A stretch of 22,505 nt of DNA, taken from NCBI GenBank assembly GCA_937926355.1, contig CALAZP010000271.1, positions 1 through 22,505 of the forward strand, given 5' to 3'. Both the position numbers and the translations under genes were made by a program. Positions 1-6,536 of the stretch are shown here, piece after piece. Position 1 is the stretch's first letter. Each line of letters begins with the position of its first letter. The DNA is from an uncultured Saprospirales bacterium. Its GTDB lineage: Bacteria; Bacteroidota; Bacteroidia; Chitinophagales; Saprospiraceae. Under the pieces are notes generated by a model, which was given only the letters and a program-made list of their open reading frames with translations, was not told the DNA's origin and searched no databases.

Positions 1-678
1 TTAATTCAACCCATCACCGTTAGAAGGCTCTCCGAAGGGGCTTATCAACTTATATCTGGAGAGCGTAGATTCAGGGCATCAAAAATTGCTAACCTAAAAG
101 AAGTTCCAGCTTATATTCGATTGGCTGACGACCAAGAGATGCTGGAGATGGCATTAGTAGAGAATATACAAAGAGAGGAATTAAATGCTATAGAAGTGGC
201 CATCTCTTATCAAAGGTTAATCGATGAATGTAATTTGACTCACGAACAAATGTCAGATCGGGTGGGGAAAAACAGAACTACCATTACCAATCACTTACGG
301 TTATTAAAGTTGCCCCCCGATATTCAAAAATCTTTAAAAGACAAGACCCTAACGATGGGTCATGCCAGGTCATTGGTAGGAGTAACAGATTATTTGTTGC
401 GGGATGATCTTTTCAAACAAACCTTAGAGAAAGGTTGGTCTGTCCGCATGTTAGAACAAATGATACGGAACCAGCAAAAAAATTCAAGAAAAACTAAACC
501 TACCAAAACAGCTGAACAACTTCCAGATGCTTACGTGAATGTTCAAAAAACATTCCGCCATTTCTTTGGGTCTGGTAAATTGAAAATTAAGTTATCCGGC
601 ACCGATAAGGGGCATATTCTAATTCCTTTTGATTCAGTAGAAGAACTCAATGCATATTTGGACAGAGTGGAAGATTAG
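1..678 (+). CDS. parB: Chromosome partitioning protein ParB (5' end cut by window)
   Basis: ParB binds centromere-like parS sites, spreads along DNA as a CTP-dependent clamp and works with the ParA ATPase to segregate chromosome origins. The reading frame is open from base 1, so the start and roughly 70-80 N-terminal residues lie outside the window; 225 codons remain. In the visible fragment, residues 20-26 read GERRFRA and residues 54-58 read ENIQR, the two motifs that form the CTP pocket of ParB/Spo0J proteins. A helix-turn-helix follows (around LTHEQMSDRVGKNRTTITNH), then a basic linker rich in K and T, then a short C-terminal domain of the dimerising type. A TTG at 121 lies inside the conserved domain and is not the start. 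The last 29 bases overlap the next gene. parA is expected just upstream but cannot be seen. Identification is firm. Confidence 0.95.
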   Translation, partial: LIQPITVRRLSEGAYQLISGERRFRASKIANLKEVPAYIRLADDQEMLEMALVENIQREELNAIEVAISYQRLIDECNLTHEQMSDRVGKNRTTITNHLRLLKLPPDIQKSLKDKTLTMGHARSLVGVTDYLLRDDLFKQTLEKGWSVRMLEQMIRNQQKNSRKTKPTKTAEQLPDAYVNVQKTFRHFFGSGKLKIKLSGTDKGHILIPFDSVEELNAYLDRVED

Positions 679-1195
679 TCTATTATTTTTTCTTTTTTTC
701 TTGACCACCGCACTTGATGGACAGGATACCACTGGTGTAGCATCACCTTTCATCCCCGTGCCCAAAAAAGCTGCTATTTATGGTTTGTCTATACCTGGAG
801 GGGGACAATTCTACAATAGAAGATGGTGGAAAGTTCCTCTAGCGCTGGGAGCCTATGGAGGTATGGCCTATGTAATTGACTTTAATCAAAATATTTACCG
901 AAGGTTAAGCACAGCTTATCAACTATCCTTGAAAAATGAGCCGCATGAATTTTCTAATATTCAGGGGTTTGATTCCAATACGCTTAGGAATCTAAGGGAC
1001 ACCTACGACAAAAGAACCCAAATGTCTTATGTGGGGATGTTTTTTGTACACGCATTGGTTGCTATGGAGGCCTTTGTTGATGCTCATCTTCTTAATTTTG
1101 ACATAGACGAACAATTGGCTTTGGAAATTAAACCGCAGTATATCCCTCAAATATTTCCCCCTGGGGTAGGCATTTCTGCAATATATACCTTTTAA
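650..1195 (+). CDS. DUF5683 domain protein with signal peptide
   Basis: This 181-aa protein matches my memory of the DUF5683 family, which in Bacteroidota commonly sits directly after parB. The N-terminus has one lysine and then a run of Leu/Phe (SLLFFLFFLTTA, about residues 10-21), which reads as a Sec signal peptide. The following region contains YGLSIPGGGQFYNRRWWK and then a hydrophobic stretch (VPLALGAYGGMAYVI) that could be a membrane segment. A second hydrophobic stretch near residues 126-139 (YVGMFFVHALVAME) gives a small membrane-protein profile; the G-rich GGGQFYN motif is typical of the family. The function is unknown. The ATG at 650 overlaps parB by 29 bases, and no later ATG would keep the signal peptide, so this start is preferred. 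Its stop shares bases with the stop of the convergent ilvE. Confidence 0.8.
   Translation: MHIWTEWKISLLFFLFFLTTALDGQDTTGVASPFIPVPKKAAIYGLSIPGGGQFYNRRWWKVPLALGAYGGMAYVIDFNQNIYRRLSTAYQLSLKNEPHEFSNIQGFDSNTLRNLRDTYDKRTQMSYVGMFFVHALVAMEAFVDAHLLNFDIDEQLALEIKPQYIPQIFPPGVGISAIYTF
1192..1195. other. Shared TTAA stop-codon overlap of convergent genes
   Basis: The palindrome TTAA supplies the TAA stop of the plus-strand DUF5683 gene (1193-1195) and the TAA stop of minus-strand ilvE (1194-1192). No room is left for a terminator between the two genes. Confidence 0.9.
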
Positions 1196-2262
1196 AACTC
1201 AGCGTTCACTGGTACCACCCAACGATTAATATCTTCAATAGTCCCAGCTCTCCAACCATCAATAGTCTCTTTAATCATGGGTGCCATTTTCCATTGGGCC
1301 ACATCTGGTAGTTCGATTACAAGATCTTTGTAAGCTATCTTATTAACCATAGATACCACTGCAGCAGTACCACTACCAAAAATTTCCTGCAAAGTACCCT
1401 TTTCATGGGCATCTATAACTTCTGTAATCGATATTTTGCGTTCTTCAACGGGAATTCCCTTTTGTTTTAAAAATTGCAGAATCGTATCTCGGGTAATTCC
1501 CCTTAAAATAGATCCTTCTGTTGCGGGGGTAATAACTACTCCATCAATGACAAAGAAAATATTCATCGTACCCACTTCCTCCACGTATTCAAAATGGTGA
1601 CCATCCATCCACATAACTTGATCATATCCCCTTTTATTGGCCTCTTCCGTCGGCAACAATGCAGCGGCATAATTTCCTGCAGCTTTGGATTCCCCTACTC
1701 CTCCTTTAACCGCCCTAACATATTTAGTTTCGACCCAAAGTGACACTGGGCGATTGTAATATGGACCTACCGGACAAGTGATAATCATAAACTTATATTT
1801 TTCCGAAGGCCTAACCCCTAAAAATCCATCAGTTGCGAATAAATAAGGTCTAATATAAAGTGCACTGCCTTTTGCAGGAGGAATCCATCCTGCGTCTATC
1901 GAGACTAAAGCGTGAACGCCTTTTAAGAAAATTTCTTCTGGAACCTCAGGCATACACAACCGCTTGGCAGACCTATTAAGTCTTATGGAATGTTGTTCAG
2001 GTCTAAATAGCATTGGTTGCCCATGAATATTTTTAGAAGCTTTCATGCCTTCAAATATAGCTTGACCATAATGCAAAGCCATAGCTGATGGATGTAAAGG
2101 AATCAATCCGAAGGGTTCAATTCTCAAGTCTTTCCACTCACCGTTTTCATAATCGGCGATAAACATGTGATCGGAGAAAATTTTACCGAAGGGAATATTA
2201 TTGAAATCAACTTTTTCAAGCTGAGAATCAGTAGTTTTGTGAATCTTAATACCAGTTTGCAT
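1192..2262 (-). CDS. ilvE: Branched-chain amino acid aminotransferase
   Basis: This PLP enzyme of fold type IV transfers amino groups between glutamate and the 2-oxo acids of leucine, isoleucine and valine in the cytoplasm, making the last step of branched-chain amino acid synthesis. At 356 aa it matches the longer BCAT II type (human/Gram-positive-like), which exceeds the roughly 309-aa E. coli IlvE. Visible family signatures are ALHYGQAIFEGMKA near residue 62, the PLP-lysine region GGVGESKAAGNYAA (Lys193 is the likely Schiff-base lysine), and FGSGTAAVV near residue 295. The gene stands alone on the minus strand, divergent from the psi-like gene across a 55-base gap and convergent with the DUF5683 gene. 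A TAAATTTG -7 box lies just upstream. Its functional partners, the leu genes, are about 6 kb away. Confidence 0.95.
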   Translation of the reverse strand: MQTGIKIHKTTDSQLEKVDFNNIPFGKIFSDHMFIADYENGEWKDLRIEPFGLIPLHPSAMALHYGQAIFEGMKASKNIHGQPMLFRPEQHSIRLNRSAKRLCMPEVPEEIFLKGVHALVSIDAGWIPPAKGSALYIRPYLFATDGFLGVRPSEKYKFMIITCPVGPYYNRPVSLWVETKYVRAVKGGVGESKAAGNYAAALLPTEEANKRGYDQVMWMDGHHFEYVEEVGTMNIFFVIDGVVITPATEGSILRGITRDTILQFLKQKGIPVEERKISITEVIDAHEKGTLQEIFGSGTAAVVSMVNKIAYKDLVIELPDVAQWKMAPMIKETIDGWRAGTIEDINRWVVPVNAEF

Positions 2263-2279
2263 TTGTCCAAGGGTTTTGA

Positions 2280-2287
2280 CAAATTTA
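2280..2287 (-). promoter_or_regulatory. Candidate -7 box for ilvE
   Basis: Read on the minus strand this is TAAATTTG, a perfect match to the Bacteroidota TAnnTTTG -7 element. It would place the transcript start about 10-15 bases before the ilvE ATG. A TTG lies upstream (plus-strand 2303-2305), but the 15-base spacer is shorter than the usual 17-23, so the -33 element is weak. The match is by eye only. Confidence 0.4.
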
Positions 2288-2317
2288 ATTTTTTTTTCGC
2301 TCCAATCATCTTTTTAT

Positions 2318-2761
2318 ATGAAGTATAATCCATTTAAAACACTTCCTCAATACCAACTCCCGGCAGCAATAGAATGTTCTCAGAAAACAGGTTGTTCCAC
2401 CTGGGTAATTTACGAGGGAGAAGAGGCAGATGATACATTAAAAAAATTTCTCTTCAAAATATTAAAAGCAACTGGTTTGGATCCTGAAAAAGATTGTTTT
2501 GTGAAAGCCATCCCAAAAGGAACAAAAGGGAAAATAGCCTTACGAGGTATGCGATACTTATTAAACTTTGGAATTAACCCAGAACAATTTGGATGGAAAT
2601 TAAAATTACCATTGTACCGAAGCGTTACTCTAGGGAATTGTCAAATGCTTCAAGTAGAAAAATTAGCAGTCTATTATCAGGAAATCAATTCAAAATCGAG
2701 AGTTAAATCAGCTCATCTCTGGGAGGTTTTAAAAAACCATTTTAATGAAAAGTCCAATTAA
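2318..2761 (+). CDS. Small protein resembling Bacteroidota DNA polymerase III psi-like family
   Basis: This 147-aa soluble protein has no signal peptide or membrane segment. Its layout recalls a family of small Bacteroidota proteins that I remember as related to DNA polymerase III subunit psi (HolD) and the uracil-DNA-glycosylase fold: a helix like FLFKILKATGLD, a short strand (CFVKAIP), then FGINPEQFGW, then a hydrophobic strand followed by a C-terminal LWEVLKNHF. If correct, it would bridge the clamp loader and SSB in the replisome. This is a resemblance from memory and not a firm assignment. An upstream in-frame ATG at 2276 would add 14 residues but would sit inside the divergent promoter gap with ilvE, so the ATG at 2318 (MKYNPFKTL) is preferred. 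The 3' end overlaps rdgB by 17 bases, which implies co-transcription. Confidence 0.6.
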   Translation: MKYNPFKTLPQYQLPAAIECSQKTGCSTWVIYEGEEADDTLKKFLFKILKATGLDPEKDCFVKAIPKGTKGKIALRGMRYLLNFGINPEQFGWKLKLPLYRSVTLGNCQMLQVEKLAVYYQEINSKSRVKSAHLWEVLKNHFNEKSN

Positions 2762-3332
2762 ATTATGTTTTGCTTCCTCAAATAAGGGCAAACTAATAGA
2801 AGTGAAAAATATTCTGGAACCTCTAATCGAGATTAAAGGCTTATCAGAGGTAGGTTGGGAAGGGGTACTTCCTGAAACTGGTCAAAGCTTTGAAGAAAAT
2901 GCTTTGCAAAAAATACAAACTTTTAATGCACAAACAGGATTAGATGGATTCGCCGAAGATAGTGGTTTGGTGATCAACGCATTAGATGGAAGACCAGGTA
3001 TATATACTGCAAGATATGCGGGTCCTCAAGCAACGGCTGATGACAATATGTCACTTGTTTTGAATCAGTTGAAGCATAAAGATGATAGAAGTGCTAAATT
3101 CGTAGCAGTTATTGCCTTGATGTATCAAGGACAAACTCAACTTTTCAAGGGGGAAGTAGTTGGTAAAATAGCATTAAAGAAGAGTGGGGCTCAAGGTTTT
3201 GGGTATGATCCTATTTTTATTCCAAAGGGATATGGTGAGACCTTTGCCGATCTGTCTGCAAAAGTTAAAAATGAAATCAGCCATAGGAAAATGGCTTTAA
3301 TTCAGCTTAAAGCATACTTAAAGGATGGATAA
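2745..3332 (+). CDS. rdgB: XTP/dITP pyrophosphatase, RdgB/HAM1 family
   Basis: This cytoplasmic enzyme hydrolyses deaminated purine nucleotides (dITP, ITP, XTP) to monophosphates, which keeps them out of DNA and RNA. At 195 aa it is the standard length. The substrate-binding start is CFASSNKGKLIEVKNIL (residues 8-24). The metal and catalytic region is FAEDSGLVINALDGRPGIYTARYAG, and the C-terminal signature GAQGFGYDPIF followed by FADLSAKVKNEISHR is complete. The gene is the second of four overlapping genes (17-base overlap with the psi-like gene, 8-base overlap with the next gene). Proximity to a possible replisome subunit would fit a DNA-replication theme, but operon neighbours such as secG show that the grouping is mixed. 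All expected motifs are present. Confidence 0.95.
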   Translation: MKSPIKLCFASSNKGKLIEVKNILEPLIEIKGLSEVGWEGVLPETGQSFEENALQKIQTFNAQTGLDGFAEDSGLVINALDGRPGIYTARYAGPQATADDNMSLVLNQLKHKDDRSAKFVAVIALMYQGQTQLFKGEVVGKIALKKSGAQGFGYDPIFIPKGYGETFADLSAKVKNEISHRKMALIQLKAYLKDG

Positions 3333-3846
3333 GAAAATTTTTAAAGAAGTTCAACGAATCCTTTCTCGTCTGGAATCTGTAGAATTATCTACGATAAAGT
3401 CCGCCATGGATCGCTACCCCTATATGGCCGCTTTTAGGCAATGGTATACTTATAAAAGTGATGATCAAATTGCATTAGCCATCTTATATAGCCCAAATCT
3501 CAGGACTTTTCGAACCCAATTGGGAGAATTCAGGTGGCACAGTCAGAGGCGTCCAACTCCAGTACCCACTTCCTCTATGAACAGCTGGAAAGAACGAAAT
3601 CGAAAACTGGCTGTTTTGCCCAATATTAAAGTGATCGATCAGGCTGCTCAAACAGTAAATGATCTAGCCAAAGAAAGCGTAGTTGAAAACGAAGGTTTAG
3701 CTTCAGAGACATTAGCAAATCTTTTTGAAAAACAAGGTTTGTATGCTAAAGCTATTAAAATGTACGAAAGATTAATTTTGAAAATTCCTGAAAAAAGTAG
3801 TTACTTTGCGGACAAAATAGAAAAAATTAAAAGTAAAACTCAATGA
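3325..3846 (+). CDS. Conserved helical protein of unknown function, TPR-like C-terminus
   Basis: I do not recognise a characterised family. The 173-aa protein has no signal peptide or membrane helix. Residues 1-60 look like a helical domain (FKEVQRILSRLESVELSTIKSAMDRYPYMAAFRQW). A proline/arginine-rich low-complexity linker follows near residues 70-85, and the C-terminus contains one TPR-like helical pair (ETLANLFEKQGLYAKAIKMYERL) and a charged tail. Similar short proteins occur before secG in other Bacteroidota in my memory and are often annotated as TPR proteins. It overlaps rdgB by 8 bases and secG by 4 bases (ATGA), so it is translated within the same transcript and is likely coupled to secG. 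A scaffold or adaptor role is possible, but nothing in the sequence proves it. Confidence 0.7.
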   Translation: MDKKIFKEVQRILSRLESVELSTIKSAMDRYPYMAAFRQWYTYKSDDQIALAILYSPNLRTFRTQLGEFRWHSQRRPTPVPTSSMNSWKERNRKLAVLPNIKVIDQAAQTVNDLAKESVVENEGLASETLANLFEKQGLYAKAIKMYERLILKIPEKSSYFADKIEKIKSKTQ

Positions 3847-4106
3847 TTACTTCTCTTACAATATTAATCGCCCTTATTTGTGTATTGTTGATAGCAGCTG
3901 TATTGATTCAAAACCCTAAGGGTGGTGGGGTAGATTCTACGTTTGGCGGAAACCAGGCCAATCAAATGTTTGGCGCAGCAAAATCAACTGATTTTATAGA
4001 AAAAGCCACTTGGGTATTGGCTATTCTTTTGTTTGCACTTTGTATTGTAACTGCAGTCCTTGTAGGGGATACCACAGGAGCAACAGAGCAGTTATTATCC
4101 CAATAA
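3843..4106 (+). CDS. secG: Preprotein translocase subunit SecG
   Basis: SecG is the small auxiliary subunit of the SecYEG channel and assists SecA-driven export across the inner membrane. The 87-aa product has the expected two transmembrane helices: residues 4-24 (SLTILIALICVLLIAAVLIQ) and a second near residues 57-76 (WVLAILLFALCIVTAVLVG). Between them lies the conserved loop NPKGGGVDSTFGGNQANQMFG, where the QNPKGGG signature is diagnostic. The start ATG overlaps the upstream stop by 4 bases (ATGA). The gene is last in the operon and is followed after about 30 bases by a strong terminator. Identification is firm. Confidence 0.95.
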   Translation: MITSLTILIALICVLLIAAVLIQNPKGGGVDSTFGGNQANQMFGAAKSTDFIEKATWVLAILLFALCIVTAVLVGDTTGATEQLLSQ

Positions 4107-4134
4107 ATTATAATAACTGTCACGATGGCAGTGC

Positions 4135-4169
4135 AAAAAGCCCGAGTAAATACTTCGGGCTTTTTTTTT
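4135..4169 (+). terminator. Rho-independent terminator after secG
   Basis: The 11-base stem AAAAAGCCCGA pairs with TCGGGCTTTTT around a 9-base loop, and the right arm runs directly into a nine-T tract. It closes the four-gene operon starting at 2318. The A-tract on the left arm means it could also act in the reverse direction. Confidence 0.93.
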
Positions 4170-4312
4170 GTCATCTTGGCACACTATGAATTCAAAATTC
4201 TTCTCTTCGCCACTATTTCTCTGCTATTATGACAGATTTAGGGATTTGGCACAAGATGTGATGAGTAGATGATAGCAAAAATTTTACTTTAAACAATAAA
4301 ATTAATTCACTT
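4170..4312 (+). promoter_or_regulatory. groESL upstream region with two TTGGCACA motifs, no CIRCE
   Basis: This 143-base gap must hold the groES promoter. I find no CIRCE element (TTAGCACTC-N9-GAGTGCTAA) and no TAnnTTTG box. The octamer TTGGCACA occurs twice, at 4176-4183 and 4246-4253. TGGCAC is the -24 core of sigma-54 promoters, but neither copy has the TTGC core at the -12 distance. The second copy is preceded by TGACA (4230-4234). The exact promoter type is unresolved. Confidence 0.4.
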
Positions 4313-4576
4313 ATGAAGCCCATTAATGACAGAGTCGTTATCAAGCCGGCTAAGGCAGATGAAAAAACCAAAGGTGGCATCATTATTCCCGATACGGCTA
4401 AAGAAAAGCCTATGCAGGGAGAGGTTGTAGCAGTTGGTCCAGGAAAAGATGGTAATCTTATGACCGTTCAAATTGGTGACAGCGTGCTATATGGCAAATA
4501 TGCTGGTCAGGAATTCAGCCACAATGGAGAAGATTACCTGATTATGAGAGAGGACGACATTCTGATTATTCTTTAA
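4313..4576 (+). CDS. groES: Co-chaperonin GroES
   Basis: GroES is the heptameric lid that caps the GroEL folding chamber in the cytoplasm. The 87-aa sequence starts MKPINDRVVIKPAKADEKTKGG, with the mobile loop around residues 16-32 carrying the GroEL-contacting GGIIIPDTA segment. VLYGKYAGQEF and DYLIMREDDIL follow, both standard GroES signatures. It is slightly shorter than E. coli GroES (97 aa) because of a compact C-terminal half, and nothing essential appears to be missing. It is followed after 28 bases by groEL, the usual two-gene operon, and would be expected to be heat-inducible. The start is clear because residues 1-8 are the conserved N-terminus. Confidence 0.97.
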   Translation: MKPINDRVVIKPAKADEKTKGGIIIPDTAKEKPMQGEVVAVGPGKDGNLMTVQIGDSVLYGKYAGQEFSHNGEDYLIMREDDILIIL

Positions 4577-4604
4577 TTAATTCAACCACTAAAAACTAAA
4601 TAAA

Positions 4605-6251
4605 ATGGCTAAAGAAATTAGCTTTAACAGAGATGCAAGGGAAGCGCTCAGAACAGGTGTTGATGCGCTAGCCAATGCTGTAAAAGTAACCTTAGGACCT
4701 AAAGGTAGAAATGTTGTAATCCAAAAAAGTTTCGGTGCACCCCAGATCACCAAGGATGGTGTAACGGTTGCAAAAGAAATCGAATTGGAAGACAACGTAG
4801 AAAATATGGGAGCTCAAATGGTTAAAGAAGTAGCTTCCAAAACTGCGGATATCGCTGGAGATGGAACTACTACAGCAACTGTTTTGGCTCAGGCTATGAT
4901 CAATGCTGGTCTTAAGAACGTAACTGCTGGTGCGAACCCAATGGATTTAAAAAGAGGAATTGATAAAGCGGTAAAGGTGATTATCGATGATCTAAGATCT
5001 CAGTCTGAAGTAATTGGTGACGATTTTGAGAAAATTCGTCAGGTAGCTTCCATTTCTGCTAATAACGATAATGAAATCGGGACGTTGATTGCAGATGCTA
5101 TGAAAAGAGTGAGCAAAGACGGCGTGATTACAGTGGAAGAAGCAAAAGGAACCGACACTTATGTAGATGAGGTTATTGGTATGCAATTCGATAGAGGATA
5201 TCTCTCTCCTTATTTCGTTACTGATACGGAAAATATGACTACTGAGTATGAAGATCCTTTGATTCTTATCCACGATAAGAAAATCAGCAATATGCAAGAA
5301 ATCGTTCCAATTTTGGAAAAAGTAATGCAAGCTGGAAGACCTCTTTTGATTATTGCTGAAGACATCGAGAGCCAAGCTCTAGGAGTATTAGTAGTTAATC
5401 GTCTTAGAGCAAACCTAAAAATCGTAGCAGTTAAGGCGCCTGGTTTTGGCGATAGAAGAAAAGCTATGTTGGAGGATATTGCTATTTTGACTGGAGGTAC
5501 AGTAATTTCTGAAGAGAAGGGTTATAAGTTAGAAAATGTGGAGATGGAACATTTGGGAACTGCCGAAAAAGTCATTATCGACAAAGACAACACTACTGTT
5601 GTTAATGGAAAAGGTGATCAAGAGTTACTAACTGCAAGAATCAACCAGATTAAGCAGCAAATTGAAACTACAACTTCTGATTACGATAAAGAAAAACTTC
5701 AGGAAAGATTAGCTAAATTATCTGGAGGAGTAGCTGTACTTTATGTTGGCGCTGCTACTGAAGTTGAAATGAAAGAAAAGAAAGATAGAGTTGACGATGC
5801 ATTACACGCTACTAGAGCAGCTGTCGAAGAAGGTATCGTTGCTGGAGGTGGAGTGGCTTTGGTAAGAAGCATCAATGCCATCAAAAACATGAAAGGTGAA
5901 AACGAGGATGAAACCATCGGTATTCAAATCGTGAAGAAAGCATTAGAATCACCTCTTAGAACCATTTCCGACAATGCAGGAGTAGAAGGTTCTGTAGTAC
6001 TTCAGAAAGTTCTTGGTAGCAAAGGTGATTTAGGTTACAACGCCAGAACAGACAAGTATGAAGATTTGAAAAAAGCTGGAGTAATCGACCCTACCAAGGT
6101 GACTAGAATTGCTCTAGAAAATGCAGCTTCTATCTCTGGTATGGTATTAACTACTGAGTGTGTAATTAACGACAAACCAGAACCAGCAGGTGCAGCACCA
6201 GCTCCAGGAATGGGTGGTGGAATGCCAGGTGGTGGAATGGGTATGATGTAA
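4605..6251 (+). CDS. groEL: Chaperonin GroEL
   Basis: GroEL is the ATP-driven tetradecameric chaperonin that encloses and refolds cytoplasmic proteins. The 548-aa sequence is full length. The N-terminus MAKEISFNRDAREALRTGVD is standard, residues 30-35 show LGPKGR, and residues 85-90 GDGTTT form the ATP-binding loop. The apical domain includes RGYLSPYFVT, and the second equatorial half carries AAVEEGIVAGGGVAL. The C-terminal tail is the usual flexible Gly-Met repeat (GMGGGMPGGGMGMM). It is the second gene after groES, preceded by an A-rich leader instead of a Shine-Dalgarno sequence, and is followed within 20 bases by a terminator. Open frames on the opposite strand inside this gene are codon-bias shadows. 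Confidence 0.98.
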   Translation: MAKEISFNRDAREALRTGVDALANAVKVTLGPKGRNVVIQKSFGAPQITKDGVTVAKEIELEDNVENMGAQMVKEVASKTADIAGDGTTTATVLAQAMINAGLKNVTAGANPMDLKRGIDKAVKVIIDDLRSQSEVIGDDFEKIRQVASISANNDNEIGTLIADAMKRVSKDGVITVEEAKGTDTYVDEVIGMQFDRGYLSPYFVTDTENMTTEYEDPLILIHDKKISNMQEIVPILEKVMQAGRPLLIIAEDIESQALGVLVVNRLRANLKIVAVKAPGFGDRRKAMLEDIAILTGGTVISEEKGYKLENVEMEHLGTAEKVIIDKDNTTVVNGKGDQELLTARINQIKQQIETTTSDYDKEKLQERLAKLSGGVAVLYVGAATEVEMKEKKDRVDDALHATRAAVEEGIVAGGGVALVRSINAIKNMKGENEDETIGIQIVKKALESPLRTISDNAGVEGSVVLQKVLGSKGDLGYNARTDKYEDLKKAGVIDPTKVTRIALENAASISGMVLTTECVINDKPEPAGAAPAPGMGGGMPGGGMGMM

Positions 6252-6268
6252 TTCAATAAGCTAATATT

Positions 6269-6297
6269 AAAGACCTCTTCATTAGAAGGGGTCTTTT
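6269..6297 (+). terminator. Rho-independent terminator after groEL
   Basis: AAAGACCTCTTC (6269-6280) pairs with GAAGGGGTCTTT (6285-6296) across the tetraloop ATTA, giving a 12-base-pair stem with one T-G wobble, followed by TTTTCATTTTA. It ends the groESL transcript. The T-tract is interrupted, so some read-through into the small gene at 6315 is possible. Confidence 0.88.
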
Positions 6298-6314
6298 CAT
6301 TTTACTTAACACTT

Positions 6315-6536
6315 ATGAAAATTCAAAAAGGAATTTTTACAATTTTAGGATTTATCTTTCTCCTACTCGGCATGTTGTCTCTGATTCTCAGTATGCTCGG
6401 TTTACAATTAACCATTATGCAATGGCCTGATGCCATCAATGGAAAAGGATTAGGAACTGTAATCAGAATAGTATTTATTATAGTAGGACTGATTATAATG
6501 TACCTGGATCAAACTGATTTTGACGGCTTAGATTAA
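6315..6536 (+). CDS. Small two-helix membrane protein of unknown function
   Basis: This 73-aa protein is mostly two transmembrane helices: residues 6-32 (IFTILGFIFLLLGMLSLILSM) and residues 47-63 (TVIRIVFIIVGLIIMYL), joined by a loop with IMQWPDAINGKG and ending in an acidic tail (DQTDFDGLD). I do not recognise a named family, though short hydrophobic proteins of this type are common in Bacteroidota. The ATG at 6315 is only 18 bases past the groEL terminator, so its own promoter would have to overlap the terminator, or it may rely on read-through. Its last 44 bases overlap the 3' end of the gene on the opposite strand. Composition and hydrophobic pattern support a real gene, but independent evidence is limited. 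Confidence 0.65.
   Translation: MKIQKGIFTILGFIFLLLGMLSLILSMLGLQLTIMQWPDAINGKGLGTVIRIVFIIVGLIIMYLDQTDFDGLD

Noticed and set aside
121..678. parB starting at TTG 121
   Set aside because: The frame is open to base 1 and the GERRFRA motif lies upstream of 121, so the gene simply starts before the window.
4186..4200. Small GAATT/AATTC hairpin upstream of groES as an operator
   Set aside because: The stem is only 5 base pairs in AT-rich DNA and is unlike known heat-shock operators.
4992..5375. 127-codon open frame on the minus strand inside groEL
   Set aside because: It lies fully within a highly conserved gene, has no recognisable domain, and is expected from codon bias in groEL.
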